Below, one piece after another: positions 43,170 to 53,835 of a stretch of DNA of 64,000 bases. The position numbers and the translations under genes were made by a program. The stretch lies in NCBI RefSeq assembly GCF_010119225.1, contig NZ_WNKF01000013.1, forward strand, positions 62,001-126,000, written 5' to 3'. The number at the start of each line of letters is the position of its first letter. Position 1 is the first letter of the stretch. The DNA comes from Cyclobacterium roseum. GTDB taxonomy: Bacteria; Bacteroidota; Bacteroidia; Cytophagales; Cyclobacteriaceae. The notes below the pieces were generated by a model, which was given only the letters and a program-made list of their open reading frames with translations, made no database searches and was not told where the DNA came from.

Positions 43170-43724
43170 CTAATAGCTTATCTCTACCCGAAACCCTTGC
43201 GATGTTTCGGAATTGTCGGCCTGTTTACTGTCTGCATTTCCTACAAACAGGTATTGCGCATTTGTTGGGACCACTATTTCCATACGTTCCTCGTCAATTC
43301 TAAAATCTTCCTCAATGTCCGTAATGTGGTTATTTTCGAAGGTGTTGTCAGTGACTCTATTTTCTCCGGCATCAATGGCATCCACCACCCGACTTCGCTC
43401 AGAGATACCTAATAGTTGCATGGAACTGGAAAAAACCCCGATAGCATCGTTTCTCCTTGCACCCGAAGGGCTATTGATGAATTCGCCCAGGGTCCGCATT
43501 CGTAAACGGGTACCGGGAGCAATACCAATTGCTTCCAGTTCAATGATCAGTGGGTCGGATGGGGTGTCTGAACTGTCCGACCGCAGAAAAGTGGCGGTAG
43601 CAGGAACCTGAAAAACTTCGCTTCTTAATTCAGGTTCCTCCTGGCAAGCCGTAAAGATTAAAATTAACATCGCTACCAAAATAATGGTCCTTACGTTACC
43701 GGGTTCGATTTTTTTTCTTCTCAT
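43170..43724 (-). CDS. Lipoprotein of unknown function, possibly PA-IL lectin-like fold
   Basis: 184 residues with a signal peptide and lipobox IFTAC (Cys27). The mature part has the blocks LRMRTLGEFINSPSGARRND, IGVFSSS, a Thr/Asp/Glu-rich middle and VVPTNAQYLFVGNADSKQADNS near the C-terminus. The 'P-x-x-A-x-Y-L-F-V-G-x-x-D-x-x-x-x-D-N' pattern resembles the C-terminal strand of PA-IL (LecA)-like beta-sandwich domains; this is tentative. No other assignment can be made. It is a single gene, convergent with the insertion sequence, and faces the window's second glycan locus. Confidence 0.6.
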   Translation of the reverse strand: MRRKKIEPGNVRTIILVAMLILIFTACQEEPELRSEVFQVPATATFLRSDSSDTPSDPLIIELEAIGIAPGTRLRMRTLGEFINSPSGARRNDAIGVFSSSMQLLGISERSRVVDAIDAGENRVTDNTFENNHITDIEEDFRIDEERMEIVVPTNAQYLFVGNADSKQADNSETSQGFRVEISY

Positions 43725-44055
43725 TATTCCTGTGGTTTCTTTATTTCCTATTAAATATCGTATGGATTATTAAAATGTCATCGTGAAGTGTAAAATTATT
43801 TTTCACCGAATTCACTAAAATTGATTTTCCGGATAAACCATAACCCCTTGCCGGTTGGCCCGATATTCCCAGCCGAAACGATCCGTTCATTTTAAATTTT
43901 ATATTTCCATAATTGACTAACCGAAAGCATTCTGCAAGCGCAGGTTAGTGGCCGGGTAAAATGTCCCAGCTGATCGGGCATTACCGACCTGAATTCATTT
44001 TTGCTTGCAGAATCCATCTCCTGAACTCATTTAGTCCAAAAATCAGATCGTTGGA
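43725..44055. other. Intergenic region
   Basis: 331 bases between two minus-strand genes (the EamA transporter and the lipoprotein). I see no gene, terminator or clear promoter. Confidence 0.4.
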
Positions 44056-44961
44056 TCAAGGGTTTTTTGCCTTAAGTTGAGACAAATAGACACCCATAAA
44101 TACTACTGCAAGTCCGACCATATCCATGGGTTGGATTTTATCTCCAAAAGCAAGCCAGGCCATAAACATGGTTACGGGAGGCCCCAGGTAAAACAAACTG
44201 GCCACCCGGGTAGCTTCAATTCGTTCGATTAACAGCCATAACAATACATAGGCTCCCAGTGAAACAGCAAGCGTTAGCCAGATCATGGCGTAGATGAATT
44301 CGGCCTCCCATTGGGTAGCTAATTTTTCAATAAAAATAGCGGGTAACACCAAGGCCAAAGTGGTTGCCAGGCTTTGATAGAACAAGGCGAGGTCTACTGG
44401 TAATTTTTTACTTCTTTTTTCTACTTCCATCCGTCGCTGTATCAGACTTGCCCCAGTCATGCCAATAACAGATCCCAACGGAATAAGGTATCCAAAAATG
44501 GATGAATAGCTCCCAAAATCAATTCGGAAAGCCACGGTGATAACAACGCCCAAAAAGCCCAATACCAGTCCTAACCATTGATACCAATTTGCTTGTTCCC
44601 CGCCAACAACCACTCCGGAAAGTGCACCAGTAGCCAAAGGCTGTAATGCCACTATTAATGCTACAATACCCGCCGGAACCTGGTAATCCAGTGCTAGCAA
44701 AACACAAGTAAGCCACAGGCCGTGAGCCAAAATACCAATCAGCATATGGGGAGCTGCCAGGTTCCAACTTACCCATCGAAAACGCTGTCTTAGCAGCAAG
44801 TATAAAACGATTACCAACGTTAGCGCCAGGTACCGCCAAAAAACCAAGGTGAAAGGTCCGGTGTAGGGAAGCCCATAAACGGCACCGATAAATCCCGAAT
44901 TCCATAGGAGAACAAATCCCGTGATTAGTATAAGCGTGGTTCTTTTCATCAAAGCCGACAC
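44056..44961 (-). CDS. EamA/DMT family transporter
   Basis: 301 residues, ten hydrophobic segments in two EamA repeats, no soluble domain. The first repeat starts with GFVLLWNSGFIGAVYGLPYTGPFTLVFWRY, the typical drug/metabolite transporter front end, and the second with ALFYQSLATTLALVLPAIF. Such carriers of the inner membrane move small metabolites or amino acids, usually outward. The substrate cannot be predicted. It is a stand-alone gene reading away from the SusC gene; Met5 (44949) is an alternative start. Confidence 0.85.
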   Translation of the reverse strand: MSALMKRTTLILITGFVLLWNSGFIGAVYGLPYTGPFTLVFWRYLALTLVIVLYLLLRQRFRWVSWNLAAPHMLIGILAHGLWLTCVLLALDYQVPAGIVALIVALQPLATGALSGVVVGGEQANWYQWLGLVLGFLGVVITVAFRIDFGSYSSIFGYLIPLGSVIGMTGASLIQRRMEVEKRSKKLPVDLALFYQSLATTLALVLPAIFIEKLATQWEAEFIYAMIWLTLAVSLGAYVLLWLLIERIEATRVASLFYLGPPVTMFMAWLAFGDKIQPMDMVGLAVVFMGVYLSQLKAKNP

Positions 44962-45471
44962 CGTATAAGCAACATTATTTTTATTTTGGGTTTTCTTTTA
45001 CATCAGTCCGGTTGTCAATTAGGGTTTTTAGGACGGACAAGCATCGATAATAAAAGATAAATTCGTTTTTAATTAAGAGGCTGGTTCGATTGTAAATGAA
45101 TGATGTTCATGTTCCCTCGCCCGGTATTGCTGGGAATAAGTTAACAATTCCATTCAAAAAACAAAGCGAACCGATTTCATGTAGGTAGGAAACGACCAGG
45201 ATACCATCGTAGACCAAATTGAATGGTACCCGAAAGGTATTTTTCTTGTTTTCGCACGAAAATGGCTTTTCTTGTCCAAACGGCATCGCACTCTCTCGGG
45301 AAAGGACCCATGGATGTGCCTCATTTCCATTTTTGTCTAGCGTAGTGGTTTACTTTTTCGGTAACAATCTCCATTTGGGATAAGATACCATATTTTTTGG
45401 CTAAGATGTAGCATAGGTTTCGCCATACAGAATTCTAAATTAGCCTATCCTTTCACATCTAATCAACGCTT
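44962..45471. other. Intergenic region upstream of the SusC gene
   Basis: 510 bases between divergent genes. It must hold the promoter of the second glycan locus. A short inverted pair ATGAA-N5-TTCAT lies near 45097-45111, but nothing decisive is visible, and no regulator gene (ECF sigma, HTCS) is nearby. Confidence 0.4.
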
Positions 45472-48400
45472 ATGAAAAATGTTACCCTACATCCCCTATT
45501 TCACAGGACTTTCCTTTGCATAGGGGCAATGCTGCTTTTGGGGCTGTTGGCCTCTGAGGCATTCGCACAGACCCGGGTCAGTGGTACGGTTCGCAACGAG
45601 TCCAGAGAGCCCTTACCTGGAGTCAGTATATTAGTGGTGGGCACCTCCATTGGAACCGTTACGGATATTGAAGGCCAATATGCCCTTTCCGTTCCCGAGG
45701 GCTCTCAACGGCTTTCCTTTTCCTTTATCGGTTTTGAATCCCAGACTATGGATCTTAATGGCCGTAGCAACCTGGATGTGGTGATGCAGGAAGATTCGCA
45801 GGACCTGGGTGAAGTGGTGGTCACCGCCTTTGGTGTACAGCGGGAGCGAAAAGAACTGGGCTACACCGTGCAGGCACTGAAGCCGGAAGACCTGACCACG
45901 GCCAATGACTTTAACCTGGTCAATTCCCTGAGCGGAAAAATCGCCGGCGTGCAGGTAACCAACAGTGGTTCCCAGGTAGGCGCGTCTTCCCGAATCGTAA
46001 TTCGGGGAAATGCTTCCTTCTCCGGAAACCAGCCCTTGTTTGTCGTAGACGGAATTCCCATCGATAATTCCAGCAGCAATCTGGGAGGAGCCGGTGGACT
46101 GGATTATGGCAACACGGCCGCAGATATCGACCCGGAGAACATTGCCTCCCTGACCGTACTGAAAGGGGCCAATGCAGCCGCCCTGTATGGCAACCGGGCT
46201 ACCCATGGGGTAATTTTGATTGAAACCAAAAAAGGAAAGCAAGGAAAAGCCGGATTGGGCGTGGAGTTCAATACCTCCATGGTTTTTGACGTACCCAGTT
46301 TTTTTATGGATTTTCAGAACGAATACGGCCCCGGTCAGCGGGGTGGCGAATACGACTGGCAACAGTACCTGGAAAATAACCCTGGATCCAACCTGAGTTA
46401 CAACGAATACGCCAAGCAAAACAGTTACAATTATGTCGATGGCATCGGGGGAGGTGTCAATGAAAATGCCACTTCTTGGGGACCGCGATACGATGCCGGC
46501 TTGCTTTTGGACCAATGGGTAAAGGGACCCGATAGTCCCTGGGAATCCATCCCAAATAATATACAAGACCATTATTTTCAGACCGGAAAGAACTTTATCA
46601 ATCAGGTGGCGGTGACGGCCAGGGGAGAGGATGCCTATGGTAGGGTGGCCTTTTCCAACCGGCAAATGAACGGGACCTTTTTCAATACCGATCAGACGGT
46701 CAATACCTTCAATGCCAGCCTGACACTCCTGCCCACCGACAAGTTGAAAGTGAGTACCGATTTTAACTATGTCAATCGATACAGTGATAATATCCCGGTG
46801 GTTTCTTACGGGTCCATGACAAAACTGGCCTGGGGGGCTTTTAGAAACATTCCCCTAAACGAGGTCAAGAAGGTTTATGAGGAGCATGGAAACGAAATGG
46901 GAAGCGGCTATAATAGGAATGCCAATAATTTCTACTATGACCTGGAAAACACCAACAGCATGGACCGGAAGCGGTTTTTTGGTAACGTTAATCTGGATTA
47001 CCAGCTCAACGACTGGCTTTCCGCCAATATGGTCACTGGTTTGGATTACTATAATGAGGAAAGGGAATCCATCACCCTTTCCCGCACCCGGGCCAATATC
47101 AACAATGACCGAGGAGGGCAGTTTTCGCTTACCAATCTGAGCCGGCAGGAGTTTAACAGCGATATCCGACTGAATATCAACAAGCAATTCATGAATGATT
47201 TTTCCCTGGTGGCATTGGTTGGAGGAAATTTCCGGCAAAATAGGTCTGATTTCTTGTCTCTGAGTGCCCCGGACCTCGCGGTTCCGGACCTGTTTAATAT
47301 TTCCAATGTCAGAGGAACCCCCGGTACCGGGATGTCTGAAAGCCAGCGCGAAACCTACAGTGTGTATTCTTCCGCGACACTGGGGTACAAAGGATACCTG
47401 TTTCTGGGTGCTACCGGCAGAAACGACTGGAGTTCCACCTTACCGGAGGAAAATCGCTCGTACTTCTATCCTTCGGTAAACATGGCCCTTACGCTTTCCG
47501 AAGCCTTGGATTTGAATTCAACTACTTTAAGCCACGCCCAGGTTCGGGCCAGTTTGGCACAGGTAGGTTCGGATACGGATCCCTACCAACTCATGGGAAC
47601 CTATGGGACGACTACTTTTAATAATATTTCCCTATTTACGCCCACGGCAGTAAAGCCGCCAACCAATCTATTGCCGGAGATGACCACTTCCTTTGAAGTG
47701 GGTGCCGATCTGAGGTTTTTCTCGGACCGCCTATCCCTGGACGCAACCTATTACCGGCAGGTGACGGAAAACATGATTTTGCAGGTACCGACAGCTCGGT
47801 CTACCGGCTATGCCTCACAGTTGATCAATGCTGCGGAGATCGAAAACAAGGGAATCGAACTGATCTTACGGGGCAGCCTGATGCGGCGTGGAGACTTTTC
47901 CTGGGATGCTACGATTAACTGGGCCAAGAATACCAGTACGGTGGTTTCGCTGTATGAAGGATTGGAGAACATTACCATCAGTTCCGGATTTGGTGGCGTA
48001 CGCCTGGTGGGTACTCCCGAGCAGCCCTGGGGTGATCTCAGCGGATTGCCATACGTGCGGGATGACGCAGGCAATATCATGATCAACCCCAACGGGACAC
48101 CGATGACTACCAATCAGCAGGTAATCCTGGGAAATGTAACCCCGGACTGGATTGGAGGCATTCAGAATACGTTCCGATACCGTAATTTTACCTTTGGGGG
48201 TTTGCTTGATTTCCGCATGGGTGGAGATTTCTTTAGTACCACTTACTGGCATTCCTATCCCACCGGAGCCTTTGAAAACAGCGTGCAAAATGACGTGAGA
48301 GCAGAAGGTATTGTAGTAGAAGGGGTTCAGGGAGATGGGTCTCCAAACGACATACGGATCTCGGCGCAGGATTATTACAACGGATCCTGGGTATGGAACA

Positions 48401-48672
48401 ACCACGAGTATTCGATCATTGATGGTTCTTTCGTAAAACTTCGGGAACTAACCTTTGGATACCGGTTCAACATCTGGAAATTACAAAATGTTACGTTCTC
48501 TGTTTTTGGTCGGAATCTAGCCATCCTTCACCGCAGCGCGAAGGCAAAGGAACTGGGACTTGATCCCGAATCTGCTTCCCAAATGGGGGGCGGAGAAGCC
48601 GGTACCGGATTTGAAAACTTCATGCCGCCGACCAACCGATCCTATGGATTTAACCTTCGGATAGCCCTTTAA
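45472..48672 (+). CDS. SusC/RagA family TonB-dependent outer-membrane transporter
   Basis: 1,066 residues. The signal peptide ends near EAFAQ (about 33). Residues about 35-108 form a carboxypeptidase-regulatory-like domain (VSGTVRNESREPLPGVSILVVGTS), followed by the TonB box region (DLGEVVVTAFG), the plug domain (VNSLSGKIAGVQVTNSG..RIVIRGNASFSGNQPLFVVDGIPI) and a long beta-barrel ending in the aromatic tail NRSYGFNLRIAL. It imports glycan oligomers across the outer membrane using TonB energy, in a complex with the SusD protein encoded 33 bases downstream. There is no N-terminal STN signalling domain, so control by an anti-sigma factor is unlikely. Substrate unknown, but the locus contains a sulfatase. 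Confidence 0.95.
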   Translation: MKNVTLHPLFHRTFLCIGAMLLLGLLASEAFAQTRVSGTVRNESREPLPGVSILVVGTSIGTVTDIEGQYALSVPEGSQRLSFSFIGFESQTMDLNGRSNLDVVMQEDSQDLGEVVVTAFGVQRERKELGYTVQALKPEDLTTANDFNLVNSLSGKIAGVQVTNSGSQVGASSRIVIRGNASFSGNQPLFVVDGIPIDNSSSNLGGAGGLDYGNTAADIDPENIASLTVLKGANAAALYGNRATHGVILIETKKGKQGKAGLGVEFNTSMVFDVPSFFMDFQNEYGPGQRGGEYDWQQYLENNPGSNLSYNEYAKQNSYNYVDGIGGGVNENATSWGPRYDAGLLLDQWVKGPDSPWESIPNNIQDHYFQTGKNFINQVAVTARGEDAYGRVAFSNRQMNGTFFNTDQTVNTFNASLTLLPTDKLKVSTDFNYVNRYSDNIPVVSYGSMTKLAWGAFRNIPLNEVKKVYEEHGNEMGSGYNRNANNFYYDLENTNSMDRKRFFGNVNLDYQLNDWLSANMVTGLDYYNEERESITLSRTRANINNDRGGQFSLTNLSRQEFNSDIRLNINKQFMNDFSLVALVGGNFRQNRSDFLSLSAPDLAVPDLFNISNVRGTPGTGMSESQRETYSVYSSATLGYKGYLFLGATGRNDWSSTLPEENRSYFYPSVNMALTLSEALDLNSTTLSHAQVRASLAQVGSDTDPYQLMGTYGTTTFNNISLFTPTAVKPPTNLLPEMTTSFEVGADLRFFSDRLSLDATYYRQVTENMILQVPTARSTGYASQLINAAEIENKGIELILRGSLMRRGDFSWDATINWAKNTSTVVSLYEGLENITISSGFGGVRLVGTPEQPWGDLSGLPYVRDDAGNIMINPNGTPMTTNQQVILGNVTPDWIGGIQNTFRYRNFTFGGLLDFRMGGDFFSTTYWHSYPTGAFENSVQNDVRAEGIVVEGVQGDGSPNDIRISAQDYYNGSWVWNNHEYSIIDGSFVKLRELTFGYRFNIWKLQNVTFSVFGRNLAILHRSAKAKELGLDPESASQMGGGEAGTGFENFMPPTNRSYGFNLRIAL

Positions 48673-48705
48673 TGGTACATCCTACAAATGTTACTTCGCT
48701 AAAAC

Positions 48706-50193
48706 ATGCTAAAAATGAAACATACAATCACATATAAATTCTTCGGGCTGCTGGCAGCTTCCGCAGTGCTTTTTGCCTCCTGTACGGAAGAATGGAACGA
48801 AATGAATACCAACCCAAACCAGCCCTCTGAAGTCCCGGCCAGCAATGTATTGGGAGCTGGCCTGACGGTGGTGGCTGGTCAGTTATTCGGGGAGCGTATA
48901 GGGATCTACTATGCCGGGACATGGTCAGGACAGCTAGCCGCGATAGGAGCCGGAGATTACGAATTCCGCGTAGATATCAATAACGGTCAATGGGACAACC
49001 TGTACAGGGGCATGGCTTATTTTGTGGATGCTGCTGAAATCGCCCGGGAAGAGGGTAACCAAAACCTGGAAGCCGTTGCCCAGATTATGAAAGCTTATAC
49101 GGCCCATCAGGTAACGGATATGTGGGGAGATATCCCCTACACGCAAGCCTTCTTATTAGATGAGGAGGGAATCTTAAGCCCGGAATTCGATTCTCAGGCA
49201 GCGGTATACGAGCGGATTTTGTCGGAATTGGAGGAAGCCAACACCATGCTTGATCCTAATGGTGGAGCGTTGGGAGTGGGAGATTTCATTTATGATGGCG
49301 ATATCCAAAATTGGAAAAAGTTTGCCAATTCCATTCGGTTGCGAGTGGCCATGCGCATGTCTTCTGTAGCACTGCAGGAAGCGGCCCCGGTGTTGAGTCA
49401 GATCATTGGAAATCCCGCAACCTATCCCGTGTTTGAGGATCATTCGGACAATGCTTATATGGATTGGCCTGGAATCGGTGCGAATATCGAACCCTGGCGA
49501 CAGCGGCTGGGAGCACCAACCAATAAAACGGACCAATACCGGACGAACCATGAATTGATCCAAACCTTGAAAGACCTGGATGACCCCCGTTTGCCAGTAT
49601 ATGCGGACGAGAATGAAAACGGAGTCTACAACGGATACAGAATGGGGATCGGACAGACCAGTGATCCCATGAATACCCAGGCCAATGTTTCCCATATCGG
49701 AGACCGTTTTGGGTACGATGACATGGGTTTTTCTCCCTTCATGAATGCCGCTCAGGTTTGGTTTATCAAAGCCGAAGCGTTCGAACGAAACCTGGTTTCG
49801 GGAGGAAATAGCCAGGAAGCCTATGAAATGGGGATTACCGTCTCCCTGGAAGAAAATGGGATTTCTCAGGAAATGATAACCGAGTACCTCCAAAGCCCCG
49901 GAGTTGCCTGGGATTCCGGTGCTACCACTAATCTGGAAAAGATCCGGCTGCAGAATTGGATCGCCTTGTTTAAGCAGAGTGTAGAGGCCTGGGCAGAGGT
50001 GCGCCGGACCGATGTACCGATGCTGGATGACGTTTCCAACGATTACGCTGCCAACCACAACCGGCCTCCCTTTCGCATGTCCTATCCAGCCAATGAAATT
50101 GCACACAATCAACGTTTTCCATCTGATATAGTGGAGGAAGATATTTTCTATGGCATTCAGGTTTGGTGGGATACCCGGACTGGGGTTGAATAG
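48706..50193 (+). CDS. SusD/RagB family nutrient-binding lipoprotein (SusD-like_2 type)
   Basis: 495 residues with lipobox LFASC (Cys26 from the ATG at 48706) and the acidic start TEEWNEMNTNPNQPSEVP that often follows in SusD-type lipoproteins. The TPR-like helical body includes AQIMKAYTAHQVTDMWGDIPYTQAF (the conserved 'D-x-W-G-D-I-P-Y' block) and KKFANSIRLRVAMRMS. The C-terminal third carries WFIKAEAFERNL and RTDVPMLDD. It forms the glycan-gathering lid on the SusC barrel at the cell surface. Gene order SusC-SusD is canonical. A 91-base gap then separates it from the unrecognised secreted protein. Confidence 0.93.
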   Translation: MLKMKHTITYKFFGLLAASAVLFASCTEEWNEMNTNPNQPSEVPASNVLGAGLTVVAGQLFGERIGIYYAGTWSGQLAAIGAGDYEFRVDINNGQWDNLYRGMAYFVDAAEIAREEGNQNLEAVAQIMKAYTAHQVTDMWGDIPYTQAFLLDEEGILSPEFDSQAAVYERILSELEEANTMLDPNGGALGVGDFIYDGDIQNWKKFANSIRLRVAMRMSSVALQEAAPVLSQIIGNPATYPVFEDHSDNAYMDWPGIGANIEPWRQRLGAPTNKTDQYRTNHELIQTLKDLDDPRLPVYADENENGVYNGYRMGIGQTSDPMNTQANVSHIGDRFGYDDMGFSPFMNAAQVWFIKAEAFERNLVSGGNSQEAYEMGITVSLEENGISQEMITEYLQSPGVAWDSGATTNLEKIRLQNWIALFKQSVEAWAEVRRTDVPMLDDVSNDYAANHNRPPFRMSYPANEIAHNQRFPSDIVEEDIFYGIQVWWDTRTGVE

Positions 50194-50284
50194 GGTGCCT
50201 TGGATAATTAAGAACGACATAAAATTCAAACGCCAAAATGGTTGAATCAACGGTATTATCCCATGATTTAGAATTAAAAGTACT

Positions 50285-52042
50285 ATGCATATACGAATTT
50301 TAGTAAGTGGATTGTTATTGGGAATAAGTGGCCTCGTAATCCATGCTTCTGACCCTGACAAAGGCAAGTCCCCACCTGCATCAGAGCTCTCTCAGCAAGC
50401 GAATGGACTGCATGGTTATATCGGTTACAGTTCACCGAAGCGGCCGGAGGGGTTCGGAGCGGGAATCGGATTTTATACAGCGGTCTGGCCACTGGTGGAA
50501 CAGCCGCTAGCCGGTTTTCAGATTGGATTGCCGGGAAACTGGATCATTCCGGATAATCCGGACAACAAAGACATGGCCTGCTGTCCGGAAGGAACCATTG
50601 CGCGGACCTGGGAACCCCGGGGGCCGACCTGGGCCAGCGTGTTTCAGACCCAGGAAGGTGGGTTGGGCTATTGGAGGGGAAACCGCTACCATTATGGCCC
50701 GCCCAAATTCAGTATGAACGGGGTGCCGAATTGCTACAATTCGGAAATTGCCTCTCCGGGCTGGCCGTTCTTTTACCGGGCAGAAGCCTTGCCGGAGGAC
50801 GAGTTGGGAATTGCCCAGCTAAGCAACCGGATAGTGGTACCACCGGATGGAATAACCTTTGTAGAGGATCTGGAGGGCAAATTTCTAGGTTACACTCACA
50901 TGATGCTTCCCCTGACCGAAAAAAGGGAGGGGCCACCGCCCACCGGGGATCAAAGCTGGACCTTGTTTCTCAATGCAGCCAATTTTAAGGGACCCGTGGC
51001 CTACTACATTCCGGAAATGTGGAGCCGGTTATCAAAAGAATACCCTGCCATTGAGGGGATGGGGCTGGATGCCCGCCCAGGAACCATGGGCGGGGGAGGT
51101 GCCATGGAAATCAATACCGTGCCTTCCTTTGAAATGAAAACAGAGCAGGGAGAGTTGTTCATCAAAATCCCGCAATTGCAATTTCCAGTAGATGAAAAGG
51201 GCCGCTCTGTTTTGGTTCAGGACGTGACCTATTATTCGAAAGATGCCTTATTTAACCCGGTAAAAGCATGGAAGAATGGTGGAGAACCGGTGTCCGGGGC
51301 ATTTAGCGAAGCCCATTCCTGGAAGCCGTCCATCAGTCCCCGAAAAATCTCATTGGATCAGGGAGCCCGGTTAAATGCTGGAGGAACCCGTTTGGGAGGG
51401 CTGGATAGCGTGGTGGAAACCATCGTCAACGAATCCAATGCGTTTGGTTTGCAATGGCAGGAAAATCCTTATGGGTCCAGGGGCTTATTTCCCCAATATT
51501 TCAAGCAGGTAGGAGAGGAGCGCATCCCGGTTTCAGAAGAAGAGGTTCCGGCGGAACTAAAAGGCAGCTCCTTTGCCTTGGCAGGGACGGAGAAAGCGTA
51601 CGTCAATTGGAGGGATGGAAACGAGATCGTTCCTGGAAATTTTGTCATTGATAAAAGCCTTCCTTATTCCACTCCGGAATCAGGCGCCTGGACTCGTCCG
51701 GGACCCGCTTCCAAGGCCTATACCATCGACCTGAAAGACGGCTCTACCGTAACCTACAAATGGTATCGCTTTATCGATCAACCTTCCTTTCAGCAATTTG
51801 ACTGGAGCCAGGCCGAAAAAGAAGCCTTACAGCAGTTGGTAGAAAAGATCCACCAAAGCTGGACCATTGACAAAAACTACATGGCACCTCCCACAACGGG
51901 GGAACTGGTGCAAATTGATCCTGCCCTAATCCTGACACCTCCTCCAGGAATGGAAGTAGGCTACGTACCCATTGTGGTCCGGCAGGAAAGAAAGGTGCAG
52001 GCTGCTGAAGATCCGATGATGCTTCCATTAGCTGATCTATAG
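50285..52042 (+). CDS. Secreted protein of unrecognised family (paralogue of the one at 3541-5283)
   Basis: 585 residues. The N-terminal hydrophobic stretch (about 5-19) is a signal peptide ending near HAS. No named family recognised. It is colinear with the minus-strand protein at 3541-5283 throughout: QEGGLGYW, PKFSMNGV, AQLS, PPDG, LPLTEKR, WTLFLNAANFKGPVAYY, the AWKNGGEP block, DGSTVTYKWYRFIDQP and the near-identical tail DPALILTPPPGMEVGYVPIV. Four Cys residues occur, two adjacent (MACCPEG, about 99-101). The position between SusD and an arylsulfatase suggests it acts on or binds the same glycan. A hairpin terminator 80 bases past the stop separates it from the sulfatase gene. Confidence 0.8.
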   Translation: MHIRILVSGLLLGISGLVIHASDPDKGKSPPASELSQQANGLHGYIGYSSPKRPEGFGAGIGFYTAVWPLVEQPLAGFQIGLPGNWIIPDNPDNKDMACCPEGTIARTWEPRGPTWASVFQTQEGGLGYWRGNRYHYGPPKFSMNGVPNCYNSEIASPGWPFFYRAEALPEDELGIAQLSNRIVVPPDGITFVEDLEGKFLGYTHMMLPLTEKREGPPPTGDQSWTLFLNAANFKGPVAYYIPEMWSRLSKEYPAIEGMGLDARPGTMGGGGAMEINTVPSFEMKTEQGELFIKIPQLQFPVDEKGRSVLVQDVTYYSKDALFNPVKAWKNGGEPVSGAFSEAHSWKPSISPRKISLDQGARLNAGGTRLGGLDSVVETIVNESNAFGLQWQENPYGSRGLFPQYFKQVGEERIPVSEEEVPAELKGSSFALAGTEKAYVNWRDGNEIVPGNFVIDKSLPYSTPESGAWTRPGPASKAYTIDLKDGSTVTYKWYRFIDQPSFQQFDWSQAEKEALQQLVEKIHQSWTIDKNYMAPPTTGELVQIDPALILTPPPGMEVGYVPIVVRQERKVQAAEDPMMLPLADL

Positions 52043-52123
52043 TAAGGTCCAATAGTTGAGTACTACCTGTTTGCTGATAAGTTGCTTAATCACCTCTCTT
52101 ATCAGTGACTACGATCACCAACA

Positions 52124-52157
52124 AAAACCCAAAAGATGCAGGTAGCTTTTGGGTTTT
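52124..52157 (+). terminator. Rho-independent terminator-like hairpin (plus strand)
   Basis: AAAACCCAAAAG (52124-52135) and CTTTTGGGTTTT (52146-52157) form a perfect 12-bp stem with a 10-base loop; the descending arm ends in four T. It lies 80 bases past the stop of the unrecognised secreted protein and before the arylsulfatase. It may reduce but need not abolish read-through. Confidence 0.6.
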
Positions 52158-52210
52158 GTTAAAAAAAATCAGGTAGCAACCCGTGCATTTTGTTACCAAC
52201 TAACTTGAAG

Positions 52211-53764
52211 ATGAGGCATATTTTACGTTTTACTACATATTGGACCCTCGGGCTGATCATTTTTTGGAGTTTTTCTCCTTTGAATTCGGTAGCCGAAAAC
52301 CAGGATCCGCCTCGCCCCAATATCATTATTTTCCTTACAGATGATTTAGGATACGGTGATCTGGGTTGTTACGGGCATCCCCTTATCAAAACACCGCATC
52401 TCGACCGATTTGCCAGCGAAGGGGTTCGAATGACCGATATGCATTCAGCGGCGGCCGTTTGTTCTCCCTCCAGAGCGGCCATACTTACTGGAAGAAACGG
52501 GTACCGGAGTGGCTTTTACAATATCGCCGGTTTCTTTGGAACCACACTGGATAAAAATGAAATCACCCTTCCTCAATTGCTTCAGGAAGAAGGGTATGAA
52601 ACGGCCTTTTTTGGAAAATGGCACCTTTCTAAGTTAGAGTCTCCCCATGAAGTCTCGGTAAACGAAATGGGTTTTGACTACTCCCTGGCCACCTCGGTCA
52701 ATGCCTTCGGTACCGGACCCAAAAATCCGGATAAATTTCTTAGAAACGGAGTCCCCGAAGGTCCGATGGAAGGCTGGTATGTAGACATTGTTTCCCGGGA
52801 GGCAGCCGATTGGATTGCCGAAAAACGTGATACGGAAAAACCGTTTTTTCTCATTATCTCCACCAACGAGCCGCATACTCCTATCGATCCTCCAACAGAT
52901 TTTGCCGAACAATACGACACAGGGGAAGTTGGGGAGACGATCCAACAGGTTTCCTACGGCGGAGTGAACCGGCCGGAAAGGGATATATCCCAGTATGCTA
53001 ATGAATATTACGGGACCGTATCGCAGGTAGACGATTCCTTTGGTTCCTTTATGCAATTTATAGACGATCAGGGATTAAGGGATGCCACCTTGGTTATCTT
53101 TACCAGTGACAATGGTCCGGAATACCCGGTGACCCTGGAAGAATCGAATGGGGAATGGGAAGACCCGATTCGGGATAAATGCTTTGGTACACCCGGCAAC
53201 CTGCGGGGAATGAAGCGGTATCCCTACGAAGGAGGCCATCGCGTTCCCGGGTTGATTCGTTGGCCAGGGCACATTCCTGCCGGCACCATCAGCGATCAAC
53301 TCTTTAACGGTACGGATTTTCTTCCCACCCTATGCAAACTAGCGGGAGCTTCCATTCCGGTGGATAGGGCCATTGACGGCACGGATGCGTTCAATGCTTT
53401 TCTGGGCAAGCAATACCAAAGAGAAGTCTTACCTATCTGGTTTTTTCTGTTAAATTCCTCCCACATGCCGGGCATGGCTCAAATGGCCATGCGCCATAAG
53501 GACTATGTACTCGTGGGAAGGTTGGGCCCCAAGCGGGAAAATTTCAATGGAATCTCAAACGACGGTACCTTTCCAGCCGTTGATTGGCTAAAAACAGCCA
53601 TTCCGGATTCTTTTGAACTGTACAATGTCAAAAAAGATCCGGGTCAAACCACGGATATTTCCCGGCAGGAATACACAACCTTCCTGGAATTAATTCCCAA
53701 AATGCAGCAACTCTGGCTGGATATCCGGGATGAAGGCCCCTGGTGGGGAAGAATCCCCGATTAA
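52211..53764 (+). CDS. Arylsulfatase A-like sulfatase (S1 family)
   Basis: 517 residues from ATG 52211 (TTG 52190 is a longer but less likely start). A signal peptide (about 8-28) ends near NSVAEN; no lipobox, so it is probably soluble periplasmic, unlike the five lipoprotein sulfatases of the first array. Metal loop [13 protein letters not shown], activation motif CSPSR (Cys84, Pro86, Arg88) followed by [17 protein letters not shown] and [10 protein letters not shown] are all intact. These are arylsulfatase A/GalNAc-6-sulfatase-like features. The gene lies 72 bases before the cytochrome c fusion gene and is probably co-transcribed with it. The cognate maturase is not in the window. Confidence 0.9.
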   Translation: MRHILRFTTYWTLGLIIFWSFSPLNSVAENQDPPRPNIIIFLTDDLGYGDLGCYGHPLIKTPHLDRFASEGVRMTDMHSAAAVCSPSRAAILTGRNGYRSGFYNIAGFFGTTLDKNEITLPQLLQEEGYETAFFGKWHLSKLESPHEVSVNEMGFDYSLATSVNAFGTGPKNPDKFLRNGVPEGPMEGWYVDIVSREAADWIAEKRDTEKPFFLIISTNEPHTPIDPPTDFAEQYDTGEVGETIQQVSYGGVNRPERDISQYANEYYGTVSQVDDSFGSFMQFIDDQGLRDATLVIFTSDNGPEYPVTLEESNGEWEDPIRDKCFGTPGNLRGMKRYPYEGGHRVPGLIRWPGHIPAGTISDQLFNGTDFLPTLCKLAGASIPVDRAIDGTDAFNAFLGKQYQREVLPIWFFLLNSSHMPGMAQMAMRHKDYVLVGRLGPKRENFNGISNDGTFPAVDWLKTAIPDSFELYNVKKDPGQTTDISRQEYTTFLELIPKMQQLWLDIRDEGPWWGRIPD

Positions 53765-53835
53765 ACCAGTCGAAATAGTTTTTTTATTAATCCTATTTGA
53801 TTTATATTTTCAAAATAGAATACTTGTAAAATAAC

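Noticed and set aside
45631-46665. 344-codon open frame on the minus strand within the SusC gene
   Set aside because: It is antisense to a clearly conserved TonB-dependent transporter and has no recognisable family; a shadow of codon bias.
49174-50367. 397-codon open frame on the minus strand across the SusD gene
   Set aside because: Antisense to a complete SusD-type lipoprotein with all family blocks; no independent evidence for a gene.
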